A stretch of 39,490 bases of DNA, from IMG/VR virus record IMGVR_UViG_3300025701_000025, positions 1-39,490 of that record, one strand, 5' to 3'. A model generated the notes under the pieces. It did no database searches, was not told where the DNA came from, and saw only the letters and a program-made list of their open reading frames with translations. The translations under genes and the position numbers were made by a program. The stretch comes from a virus. Below, piece by piece: positions 17,101 through 24,162 of this stretch; position 1 is the first letter of the stretch, and every line of letters begins with the position of its first letter.

Positions 17101-17468
17101 TTAGTGGCGGTGGCGGTGGACTAGGTGGCCTATTTAGTGGCATTGGTAGCCTATTTACTATGGGCAGTAGTCCTGCTAGTATGCTTGCTTCTGGTATGAT
17201 ACCAATGGATACTGGTGGAGTAGTTCCTGGGCAATTATCCGGTCAGCCGTTTCCTATCTTAGCACATGCAGGTGAGATCATTCTTAATGAAGCTCAACAA
17301 GCTCGGGTAGCTGCCTCAATAAGCGGAAGTAATAAACAGCCTAATAGTGTTACCTTAAATATTACTGGCGATATCTCAAGACAAACTAAAGCAGAAATTA
17401 TAAAATTAATGCCACAAATTTCTAGTGGTGTAAACGCACAAAATAGAGAAAATAATAGAAGGAGATAA
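11124..17468 (+). CDS. Tail tape measure protein with internal GH19-like muralytic domain
   Basis: The 2,114-residue tape measure sets tail length and leaves with the DNA at infection. The N-terminal part (about 1-260) resembles the common tape-measure domain, with V-L-E-Q-R-L, A-K-T-P-F-S-I-R-S-L and E-R-M-S-S-E-G-R-I-T. Long helices follow, then hydrophobic segments at about 700-960 that could enter the host membrane. G-T-G-T-S-D-S-I-L-A-R-L-S-N-G-E occurs near 1009 and 1526. Between them (about 1065-1240) is a GH19/chitinase-like fold: D-K-E1097-S-A-G-G as candidate catalytic Glu site, and G1180-Y-R-F-R-G-R-G-W-L-Q-T-T-G-R-D-N-Y, close to the GH19 substrate-site motif. It probably cuts peptidoglycan. 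Two 57-residue repeats begin at 1280 and 1337. The C-terminus has a Gly-rich segment and P-I-L-A-H-A-G-E-I-I-L-N-E. The ribosome binding site is AAGGAGG. No cysteine was seen. Confidence 0.92.
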   Translation: MSVQIQVRSDSSQAQADLKKLEGSLKAVQSSTESINRSIVSFSNIAKTAFAAIPLAIVGNNAVKTAASFEVLEQRLLTVTKSSIATAAAMGAVAKIVAKTPFSIRSLTDAYARLATTGNSLFKSQSQIERGIKNIADAVAAVGGSDQELFRVAVAFERMSSEGRITAERLNQITDAGIPLTKIADQLGISMAELRDQSEKGTLTFNKFYKAFQQISESSDGFLGAAERQVNTLNGAMRNLNDAFDLLYDRLINGSGIGRILIAVINSTEKAIRSFTVGLDSQLAKGIGKIGFFYGYTALYIGKVGKVFTDTANKLRDFVLPDLEFNISLTDIKLELSKWMPNLERIKTSFSNFGKFIKDVFYSIWDEVVGNSTWPDLINGVLAWADKLVTLIKSPMKLFKDLVNNTFKNLNADQIKEKILSSVRELIKNVKLGIIEFNKFKVTVIAAVSAIGVAFDPLLSKLSAVANYIKDFTSNLYLQFKLNLSYEQLDYKDLFRIDKAEAAWGKVWKAFRLAAIPSISDLQEDLGALYDVVKNKFVNMIDRALLAPEAVSGFFANITSSMKGFVTSTFENAKQLFRNVTEGITTRFSDSISSIKLDVRNFLNDNDLRDFVASALLFAFNSTFRNLAIITIGTKFLIESFDISQVRAATDEIAKYFGSLLKRVIDNFAKEGPSTVSKALGEIYDLIVSFGNNLLKEAGFAGTGNLTGLLSGLFFGTLTVALLTGKLGALSKAVMGSITSLVKFVAQEALGGYFVKYFIGDDAKNEENIKKGETTGKTAGRRVGRAFKGALSIASAGIGIAIALAFTDDIVKNIGIEDPMLKLFAELGITTGIIFGTNLVAGMLGTKLLSSATWVASAFSLPVIKAALTRLALSTALLGALFPSVSAITGAVATMLAALAGALSLPVILAALGVAAGGFLIYNVFFGEEGGWGQKIKKLFQEQIGPAIESFFTGIFDWMSSKIEELGKTIKGIFSINSFKGKNSDSAGGNFTVDPISGLATGGKVSGKGTGTSDSILARLSNGEYVVNAKATSQNRGLLERINNGLPAFATGGYVSKDGNVISKAFPEDTILSSLVKQLNWSSPLSYIGLRATIDKESAGGLAQDEAPNPNALIKNKYKSRLESRGKWDKLFGGPFKNFTWDEIKHFANTQTVESLFNFAYADVNRSERYKLGNTGVGDGYRFRGRGWLQTTGRDNYKKAGFENDPEALASSSDNNTKAVTTLVRRIKGLDNLKDINSIAKVINRRINPGGKDTGIIIDKAQPYLSKLDSYYRSIASPFANGGYVNDEDFNMVGSYVRGFMGNVDDDYINNLLKQYKQTGQLEGHINTIRSMTKGYANGGYVNDEDFNMVSKYIRSFMGNIDDDYINQLLSQYKGTGQLNGHLELMRQITSGKGIPRYEAGGSVGFEAPEKPENNSELNKLITADLNKLINQRTPDQLLQLRQQAIAEKLKTESLFAIDSFTSQYGVSGKEALSVAGGAAALATGNLSYSTDLLGGDFKASLKKGKRLDFSFIKQFANGGSIMGPGTGTSDSILARLSNGEFVVNAKATADNRALLDRINSGLPAFAQGTPPLQNPLPFDYKKGGIQKVNNIDLDTKFLIDALNKSIDANLSTEEGLTLLTKAFKDAAYDAQDRGAISRFVPRSMINSKIDSFVSQPETKEKFVQSQSYIKSIREQDIAQFKKAVDSLSNKAAPAAPQQSTVEIIKAINVASTKQSALQELTNKLSSLGIDTSKYNLEKLSKDSEILNRTTTNVDNLLKTGNDLNRSLKDGVTEGIGLQEIAVASLKDILLKQLSIDLQIQTVDQLKAIRNEARANFTKKTGDAAAANVRGDFNTGLSSLLKGQSNIGDFGDTLLNSITGNIVDSFSAGITEGIFGKEGLKLESMFSGLFGEQAGIGFDLFGGSQVKTIGAGPTGSFGDPLYTKQDTSRKLNDKGEDGKGPIDTAKSTLNDAFDSFGASLDGTFASVTANLSQTFDGLKEVFKGLPNLLSGLFSGGGGGLGGLFSGIGSLFTMGSSPASMLASGMIPMDTGGVVPGQLSGQPFPILAHAGEIILNEAQQARVAASISGSNKQPNSVTLNITGDISRQTKAEIIKLMPQISSGVNAQNRENNRRR
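14961..15172 (+). repeat. 41-bp direct repeat inside the tape measure gene
   Basis: Bases 14961-15001 recur identically at 15132-15172, 171 bp (57 codons) apart. They open two tandem 57-residue units, each reading A-N-G-G-Y-V-N-D-E-D-F-N-M-V, then a diverged helix with R-x-F-M-G-N-x-D-D-D-Y-I-N. The near-perfect start and diverged remainder suggest an in-frame duplication under selection. Confidence 0.85.
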
Positions 17469-17470
17469 TT

Positions 17471-18079
17471 ATGGCTGGTATTTTTGAAGACGGAAAGGTT
17501 ATTAGAAGATTTGTAACACCTATGTCTGTTGCTAGTAACCAACCTGTATTCGTAGCCGACACATTATCTTTAGCAAGACAAGTAGTTTCAAGGGAGGTTC
17601 AACGTTGGGAAATTACAACTAACATTGAACCTTCTAATGATTCACCCGATTTGTTAATTCATTCTGTTGTTAATGGCTATGCTGGCGTATTTGATATTTT
17701 AATGCCACAGGTATATAGGCCTAAGTTTGTAGAGACTAGGGCTAGGTTAATTAAGCCTTTAGAGGCAAAAACCGCTGGAGTTAATACATTTTCAACTTTA
17801 GCTACCCCAGTAAGTAGCAGGTTACTTAAAGGTGAATTTATTCGTTTTACTAATCATAGTAAAATATATTTAATTACAAATATTGTAACTGTAGACACTA
17901 CAGATGTTATTACAATTTTTCCAAAGTTAGTTAGACCCATTGCTACTACTGAGTCCATTAATTATGGACAGAATGTAATATTAAAAGCCAGATATGATAC
18001 AGATACCATGCTAGGAATAACCTATACGGATGGGGTCTTATCGGACATGGGAACAGTAACATTTATAGAAGCGTTATAA
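17471..18079 (+). CDS. Distal tail / minor tail protein, probable
   Basis: The 202-residue protein is predicted mostly beta. It has no signal peptide, membrane helix or cysteine. Recognisable stretches are a W-E-I-T-T-N-I-E-P motif near 47, an R-L-I-K-P-L segment, G-E-F-I-R-F-T-N-H-S-K-I-Y-L-I-T-N-I near 117-134 and a C-terminal M-G-T-V-T-F-I-E-A-L strand. The W-x-I-x-T-x-I-E and K-x-Y-x-I-x-x pattern looks like phage proteins that close the lower end of the tail tube. It starts two bases after the tape measure stop with a strong AGAAGGAGA ribosome binding site. Two further tail-tip genes follow, matching the lambda order in which M and L sit between tape measure and J. No precise family is assigned. 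Confidence 0.55.
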   Translation: MAGIFEDGKVIRRFVTPMSVASNQPVFVADTLSLARQVVSREVQRWEITTNIEPSNDSPDLLIHSVVNGYAGVFDILMPQVYRPKFVETRARLIKPLEAKTAGVNTFSTLATPVSSRLLKGEFIRFTNHSKIYLITNIVTVDTTDVITIFPKLVRPIATTESINYGQNVILKARYDTDTMLGITYTDGVLSDMGTVTFIEAL

Positions 18080-18088
18080 GGAATATTT

Positions 18089-18709
18089 ATGAAACAATTA
18101 AGTAATGCTGTTAACACATTAATTCTTGAAAAAAATATTAGTTATTTTTTCCTAGTATCCCTAGATATACCTAGTGCTATACAGCATTACACAAGTTTAC
18201 CTTATGATATTACTATGGGAGATGGAAATACCTACTCAAGTGAAAATGGAGTTTACGGTGTAGATCCTCCTCATATTTCAGATATTGTAGATCGGGAGGC
18301 GTATAAAGTTGCGCTTTCTGATCCCTCTTTTAATTTTAAATATTATTTTGAGGATGGCATTATTGGCAGAGAGATGTCTGTTAGACTAGGTTTTATTAAT
18401 ACAACAGAATCTGAAATTGAAGGTTTTGATAGTATTATAGTTCAGCCGGGTGAAATCTTTAAAGATATTAATGATACTATTTTAATTTATGCAGGTGCAG
18501 TTGACAATCATGGCTATACAATTGATATTAGTAATAGTGAAGCGATTGCAGCTATTGAGGGTTCAAGCCCTATGGCAGATTTAGATTTGGTTAAGACTTT
18601 TTATACTTCAAAGGATTCAATGTCTCACAGAAATAACACAGATACTGCTTTTGATTCTGTTCATGAAGGTTCTGGTACCATTCAAGTTAGATGGGGAAAG
18701 GTGAAATAA
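18089..18709 (+). CDS. Tail-tip / hub-associated protein, probable
   Basis: The 206-residue protein has an N-terminal segment L-E-K-N-I-S-Y-F-F-L-V-S-L-D-I, then S-L-P-Y-D-I-T-M-G-D-G and Y-G-V-D-P-P-H-I-S-D-I. A beta-rich centre follows (R-E-M-S-V-R-L-G-F-I, I-L-I-Y-A-G-A-V-D), and the C-terminus is P-M-A-D-L-D-L-V-K-T-F-Y-T-S-K-D-S plus R-W-G. The layout recalls phage minor tail proteins that link the distal tail to the host-specificity protein (lambda gpL slot or DUF2163-like), including a strand describing ring-like pairing. It lacks the Cys-rich end of lambda gpL, so it is not a simple homologue by eye. Its stop overlaps the next ATG (TAATG at 18707-18711), so the tip gene is probably coupled to it. 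Confidence 0.5.
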   Translation: MKQLSNAVNTLILEKNISYFFLVSLDIPSAIQHYTSLPYDITMGDGNTYSSENGVYGVDPPHISDIVDREAYKVALSDPSFNFKYYFEDGIIGREMSVRLGFINTTESEIEGFDSIIVQPGEIFKDINDTILIYAGAVDNHGYTIDISNSEAIAAIEGSSPMADLDLVKTFYTSKDSMSHRNNTDTAFDSVHEGSGTIQVRWGKVK

Positions 18710-21700
18710 TGTCATTAGAATTCCGAATTTTAATGTTTATATTTTCTACTGTTGTTCAACAACAACAGATAGCAAATGCAAAAAGAAGACAAGAAGAGTC
18801 TATGGACAAAATGAGGGGCTTTGAATTCTCTGTTGAAGGAGAAGCCTACCCTCTACCTGTGTTATACGGTAGAAACATAATTGCAGGTGCTCGTGTATAT
18901 CATAATGTAAGGAGTAGTTATTCCCATGCTGATGCCGATTCTTCTGCAATTGTATTTCAATCAAATATGGAAGAAGACATCTCAGGGTCTAAAAACGAAT
19001 ATTTGTATGTTCAACAAGCTTTGTGTCAAGGCAAGATTAATGATGTAATAGACTGGGTTCTTGATGATCAAAAATCAGATACAAAAGAATTAAAGCATGG
19101 GCAAAGAATTCATGTTTATAAAGAAGGAACTATAGCAGACCCCATGATGGTTGCTAATTTTACTGAAAGACAAAATTCAATATTTACAGATGTACCCTAT
19201 GCTTCAATGGTGTTTAGATTAAACAGAGAGGATGCGCAATATAGTCAAGGTATACCAAATCTTCAATTTTTTGTTGAAGGTAGAACAATCAAAGATATTA
19301 TCAATACTAATGGGGCCTTTAGCCTTAGCGAGGAAGAAGTATATAGTAATAACCCTGCATTAGTTTTGTTAGATTATTTAACAAGTGAAACGTATGGCAG
19401 AGGCTTATCTTTTGATAAAATTGATTTAGAATCCTTCTATAATGCAAAGGTAATTTGCAATAGGATTGTGCAGACGGATGTAAAAGTTGATGGAACATAT
19501 TGGAACAAAAAAGAAATTGGTAAAAGAGATTTACCTCTTTATGAGGCAAATTTAATTATTGATACAACTAAATCAATTAGAGAAAATGTAACTTCAATTC
19601 TAGGTACAATGGGAGATGCGAATTTAATTTGGACCAACGGCGTATACAAATTAATGTTAGAGTATCCCTCTACACTTGAAGAGCTTAATGAAATTGTAAT
19701 TGCAGAAATCTCTGAAGAAGATATTGTTGAAGACAATATTGAGGTAACGTACCCTTCTGCATCTGAAAGATTAAACTTTTGCACAGTAACTTTTGAAGAT
19801 GAATCTGAAGATTTTAAATCAAATACTGCATCTTGGCCTTTAAAAACAGGAGGCGTTTATTCTTCATTTTTAATAAATGACAACCAAGTACCATTAGAGA
19901 CTTCTCTAAATATTCCAGGTATTACAGATCAATATCATGCTCTTGCAAAGGCAGAAGAACTTGTTAGACTAAGCAGAACAAATGTCATATACAAGTTTAA
20001 AGTAACAATTAGATCAACATTGTTTGAGCCAGGAGATATAATTATTGTAAATGCACCCAGTGTTAGCATTAACAATGAATATTTAAAAATTAAAGAAATT
20101 AAATTTTCAGAAGATGGAACTGCAGATATAACCGCAGTTAAATACGATTATACAGTTCTTGCTTGGAACGCAAAAGATGATCAAATTGTCAATCCAAGAA
20201 ATAATTATGACTTTCAAGTAACGGCTCCAACTAACGTAGTGTTAGTCCCCAACGAAACTGGAAATAGCGCTTTCGGCATTGGTAGGCTTGAATGGGATTA
20301 TCCTGAAAATGAGTATGCAGCTTCCTTTAGCATATACTACTCAATTGACACAAATCCAACAAGAAAAGTTTATTTAGGCCAATCAATAGATACTAACTTT
20401 GATATTTCAAATTTAAGAACTAATATTTATACCTTTTATGTAAAAGCCACAAATTCGTTAAGAGCAGACTCTACAAGTACAGCTTCTCAAGCTTATAATT
20501 TAAGCCCTCAAGCCCCTCTAAATATTACCTTTGCACCTAATGATGATGGAATTTATGAAGCAGGCTCAGGTACTCTTTCTTGGTCAACGGTACCCGATTC
20601 CTTCTTTAGAAGGTTTTTAATAGAGTATTCAGTATCAGGTAGTCCGACTATTAAGAAGCTTGGTTTAACATCTGATAATAATTTTGTTGTTGATTTAGGT
20701 GTGGGATCTTATGACTTTTATATTAGAACAGAAAGTTTCTCAGGTGAACTATCACAAAGATCTAACTTAGAAAATACAAGCATTTCTATTCCTAAACCTA
20801 GTGTAGTAGAGTTTGAGGCTAATAACTTTTTAAACCAAACACAGAGCTTAGTTTTAGGTACTTTAAGTTGGGTAGAACCTCTAGATTATGTACCCTTTAG
20901 GTATATTGTAGAGTATAGGCTACCATCCGCTAATACCTACAAACGTTTAGGTAACTCTACAACTAATACTTTTGAAGTGTCTGGATTAGATTTAGGCTCT
21001 TATGTCTTTTCTGTTAGAACTGAATCAGTTAGAGGTCTTCTTTCTGAAAGAGTAGAGTCAATTAGTAATTTAATTACAGTTCCTGAAGTTACAAATTTAG
21101 CATTTACAAGAAATACAACAAACAATATAACAGCAGGTGTTGGAACATTGACTTGGACTGCACCAATTAATTATAAGGTTTCATCTTATATTGTTTCTTT
21201 TTCTTACTTAGATAATAATGTTAAAATACAATTAGGAAGAACAAAGACAGAGGCATTTACTATTAAAGGTATGGGTGCAGGTAATTATACTTTTATAGTT
21301 GAAGTAGAGTCGCTATCAGGCGCACTATCTCAAACTACTAGTTTAACACAAGTAATTAATACCTCTTCAGTATCTGAGCTAAGTTTTTATAACGATGAAG
21401 CTGATCTTGCAACAAATTCAAGTGGATATTTATCATGGAGCCTTGCATTAGAATCTTCTTTTGCAAAATTTATTATTGAATATAAAAAGTCAACAAGTAA
21501 CATTTATAAATATTTAGGTGAAACAACAGATACAATTTATGTACTTCCAGAATTAAAACCTGACATTTATGATTTTTCTGTCACCGCTGTAGATATTAAT
21601 AATATTCAATCAGATAAACTTAAACTATCAGATCAAAGTATTAGTATTGACACTGTTTCAAATATTGTATTTATTAAAAACACTTCTAAAAGAATTGATC

Positions 21701-24159
21701 TAGGCTCTGGTAAATTACAATGGATTGTACCACCTAATTTTTCTGTAAAAGAATATATTGTAGAGTATCGTGAAAATAATGACCCTGTTGGTGAATATAC
21801 ACTAATAGGTACTGCATCTAGTAACTCTATTACTGTACCAAGGCTTGAAGCCGGAAGCTATTATTTTTATATTTCTACAGTTTCAAGAGATGGGTTTACA
21901 TCTAGTAAATTAAGATCAGACTTAGAGAAAATAGCAATTGATGGAGTTACTGGTGTAAACTTCACCCCTAATCAATCTACAGAAAATACAAATAGCTTAG
22001 GTGTTTTAAATTGGGTAATGGCTTCTGATTCAAAACCTAAACATTTTATTATTGAATATAAAACAGCTCTTGAAGAATTGTTAGACATGCCCGGAGATAA
22101 CACGGCATTTAAACCTATTGGAATTACAACAAATAACTCAATAGATATTACCGAGTTAAAGCAAGGTGACTACGTCTTTTCTCTCATTTCAGAAAGTAAC
22201 ACTGGTATAAAGTCAGAAAGATTTATTTCTGGAGTTATTTCAATTACACAAAATAAACCAACAAGCATAACCTTTACTGTTAATTCAACTGCTTCAAAGT
22301 TAGATGGCAATGGAGTACTTTCTTGGGTAGCCCCTGAGGGTCTTCTAACAAAATCATATATTATTGAATATCGCATTGATGGTACTGAAGATTATGTTTA
22401 TGTTGGTACAACTACTAATACAACCTATATCATTAACAGTATTGACTCAGATATTGAATACGAATTTTCAGTAAAAGCTGTTGGATACTCAGGTGAAGAG
22501 TCTCTAAGAGGTCTCTCTCCCTTATATAATTTTAGTGTTCCTACTGTGATTGATGTTATCTATACAAATAACGAAGAAACAATTGATTTTGGTTCAGGCG
22601 TATTGTCTTGGACAGAGCCAACAAATTATGCTGTTAGAAATTATATTATTGAGTACTCAGAGGTTGGTGAAAATGCTTGGAAGCAAATAGGTAAAACCAC
22701 TAGAACTTCTTTTGTTATTGACAATTTATTAATTGGTAACTATGACTTTGCAGTATCAGTAGAGTCTTACTCACTTGATGTGTCTTTGCAAAATACACTT
22801 TTAGATGTATTTATTGATGACGGCTCTGATGAAATACCTGGTATTGAGTTGAGCGAAATACTAGTGGAAAATAAGGACAATATTACTACTTCTTTAATTG
22901 TAAAAGTCATACCTGCGCATCACCCATTGGCTGTCTCTTATGAGGTAGAATATCAAAGAAATGGTGATACTGAATGGCAGTCTATTGCAAACGCAGCAAA
23001 AGGCGAAGGAGTAGAACCCGTATATGTTTACATTAATAGCGTAATTGATTTACTTACATATACTGTAAGAGCCAGAACTATTTCTGGGCTAAATACTAGA
23101 AGTGAATGGGCTACTACAAGTAAAATAGTAATTGGCAAAACAGCACCCCCTGCTGCACCCATTGAGCTTAACGCCGATGTTATTGGTAGTAATTTAATGC
23201 TAAGTTGGGATCCAGTAGAGGATGTTGATCTTTCTCATTACTTTATTACTTATTCAAATGATATAACAACTGGTGTTTATGCTTCTTCATTTACAATTGT
23301 AGACAAAGTATCTAGACCAGCAACTACTACTATTGTACCTGCATTAACTGGTAAATACTTTATTAAATCTGTAGATAAATCTAATAATATAAGTCTTGAG
23401 GCAACTGAGACAGTTGTTACTACAAATCTTAATTATATTGAAAACTTAAATACAGTTTTAAATTTACCACAGCATCCAAATTTTACAGGTACAAGAACAT
23501 CAACTGTTTTAAAAGATGTAGACGGATATTTGTATTTAAACGCAATTTCCAACTATACAGAGGGGTATTATACTTTTCCAACTACTACAGACTTAGGTGC
23601 TGTTTATACTTCAAAATTGTCTGCTTTTTTGAATATGGTAAGGTTAGACTCCTCTACTGGTTTGTTTGATTCTGTATTAGGAACTTTTGATTCAAGAACA
23701 GGTAATTTTGATGGGCCAGACTACCCTGATGATATTGATGTTAAATTGGAAGTTAGATATAGGAATACAACCTCAGATACTTGGAGTTCTTGGAAACGAT
23801 TCTTAACAACTACTGTTACTACAAGGTACTTGCAATTTAGGCTTAAATTAGTAAGCGAAGCAAACGGAATAACTCCACAAATTAGAGAGTTAGAAGTAAT
23901 AATTGATATGCCTGATAGATCAGTAAATCAATCAAATATATCTTCTGGAACAACAGTGTATAACGTTTTATACCCTAATGGAGCATTTAAGGACGTTCCT
24001 TCTATTGGTATTGCAGCACAAAATATGGATTCAGGAGATTATTATACAATTACTAACAGTACAGTGTCTGGTTTTAGTATTGTGTTTAAAAATAACTCTA
24101 ATACAATAATTAATAGAACTTTTGATTATGTAGCAAAAGGCTACGGAAAGGTAGAATAA
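18709..24159 (+). CDS. gpJ-like host-specificity / tail-tip protein with tandem FN3-like repeats
   Basis: This is the likely central tip protein. I chose the ATG at 18709 (1,816 residues) over the one at 18691, because it overlaps the previous stop and follows AAAGG. The N-terminal part has gpJ-type motifs: G-E-A-Y-P-L-P-V-L-Y-G-R-N near 35-47, a helix of Q-Q-A-L-C-Q-G-K-I-N-D-V-I, and F-F-V-E-G-R-T-I near 187. A hub-like region runs to about 500. From about 506 come nine similar units of about 95 residues. Each starts near a Pro or Val, and carries G-x-G-x-L-x-W, Y-I-V/I-E-Y and a closing Y-x-F-x-V-x-x-E-S-x-S-G, the FN3 beta-sandwich pattern. Two more diverged FN3-like units follow to about 1,570. 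The C-terminal 240 residues are beta-rich and probably hold fibre or receptor contacts. Confidence 0.85.
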   Translation: MSLEFRILMFIFSTVVQQQQIANAKRRQEESMDKMRGFEFSVEGEAYPLPVLYGRNIIAGARVYHNVRSSYSHADADSSAIVFQSNMEEDISGSKNEYLYVQQALCQGKINDVIDWVLDDQKSDTKELKHGQRIHVYKEGTIADPMMVANFTERQNSIFTDVPYASMVFRLNREDAQYSQGIPNLQFFVEGRTIKDIINTNGAFSLSEEEVYSNNPALVLLDYLTSETYGRGLSFDKIDLESFYNAKVICNRIVQTDVKVDGTYWNKKEIGKRDLPLYEANLIIDTTKSIRENVTSILGTMGDANLIWTNGVYKLMLEYPSTLEELNEIVIAEISEEDIVEDNIEVTYPSASERLNFCTVTFEDESEDFKSNTASWPLKTGGVYSSFLINDNQVPLETSLNIPGITDQYHALAKAEELVRLSRTNVIYKFKVTIRSTLFEPGDIIIVNAPSVSINNEYLKIKEIKFSEDGTADITAVKYDYTVLAWNAKDDQIVNPRNNYDFQVTAPTNVVLVPNETGNSAFGIGRLEWDYPENEYAASFSIYYSIDTNPTRKVYLGQSIDTNFDISNLRTNIYTFYVKATNSLRADSTSTASQAYNLSPQAPLNITFAPNDDGIYEAGSGTLSWSTVPDSFFRRFLIEYSVSGSPTIKKLGLTSDNNFVVDLGVGSYDFYIRTESFSGELSQRSNLENTSISIPKPSVVEFEANNFLNQTQSLVLGTLSWVEPLDYVPFRYIVEYRLPSANTYKRLGNSTTNTFEVSGLDLGSYVFSVRTESVRGLLSERVESISNLITVPEVTNLAFTRNTTNNITAGVGTLTWTAPINYKVSSYIVSFSYLDNNVKIQLGRTKTEAFTIKGMGAGNYTFIVEVESLSGALSQTTSLTQVINTSSVSELSFYNDEADLATNSSGYLSWSLALESSFAKFIIEYKKSTSNIYKYLGETTDTIYVLPELKPDIYDFSVTAVDINNIQSDKLKLSDQSISIDTVSNIVFIKNTSKRIDLGSGKLQWIVPPNFSVKEYIVEYRENNDPVGEYTLIGTASSNSITVPRLEAGSYYFYISTVSRDGFTSSKLRSDLEKIAIDGVTGVNFTPNQSTENTNSLGVLNWVMASDSKPKHFIIEYKTALEELLDMPGDNTAFKPIGITTNNSIDITELKQGDYVFSLISESNTGIKSERFISGVISITQNKPTSITFTVNSTASKLDGNGVLSWVAPEGLLTKSYIIEYRIDGTEDYVYVGTTTNTTYIINSIDSDIEYEFSVKAVGYSGEESLRGLSPLYNFSVPTVIDVIYTNNEETIDFGSGVLSWTEPTNYAVRNYIIEYSEVGENAWKQIGKTTRTSFVIDNLLIGNYDFAVSVESYSLDVSLQNTLLDVFIDDGSDEIPGIELSEILVENKDNITTSLIVKVIPAHHPLAVSYEVEYQRNGDTEWQSIANAAKGEGVEPVYVYINSVIDLLTYTVRARTISGLNTRSEWATTSKIVIGKTAPPAAPIELNADVIGSNLMLSWDPVEDVDLSHYFITYSNDITTGVYASSFTIVDKVSRPATTTIVPALTGKYFIKSVDKSNNISLEATETVVTTNLNYIENLNTVLNLPQHPNFTGTRTSTVLKDVDGYLYLNAISNYTEGYYTFPTTTDLGAVYTSKLSAFLNMVRLDSSTGLFDSVLGTFDSRTGNFDGPDYPDDIDVKLEVRYRNTTSDTWSSWKRFLTTTVTTRYLQFRLKLVSEANGITPQIRELEVIIDMPDRSVNQSNISSGTTVYNVLYPNGAFKDVPSIGIAAQNMDSGDYYTITNSTVSGFSIVFKNNSNTIINRTFDYVAKGYGKVE
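20224..22830 (+). repeat. Nine-unit FN3-like protein repeat array
   Basis: Nine consecutive units of about 285 bp encode the same FN3-like pattern (G-x-G-x-L-x-W ... E-Y ... L-x-x-G-x-Y-x-F). The DNA copies have diverged, so the array is old or under diversifying selection rather than freshly copied. Confidence 0.8.
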
Positions 24160-24162
24160 AAC

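Noticed and set aside
18691-18708. Upstream ATG for the tip protein
   Set aside because: The ATG at 18709 overlaps the previous stop and has AAAGG at the right distance, as in other coupled genes here.
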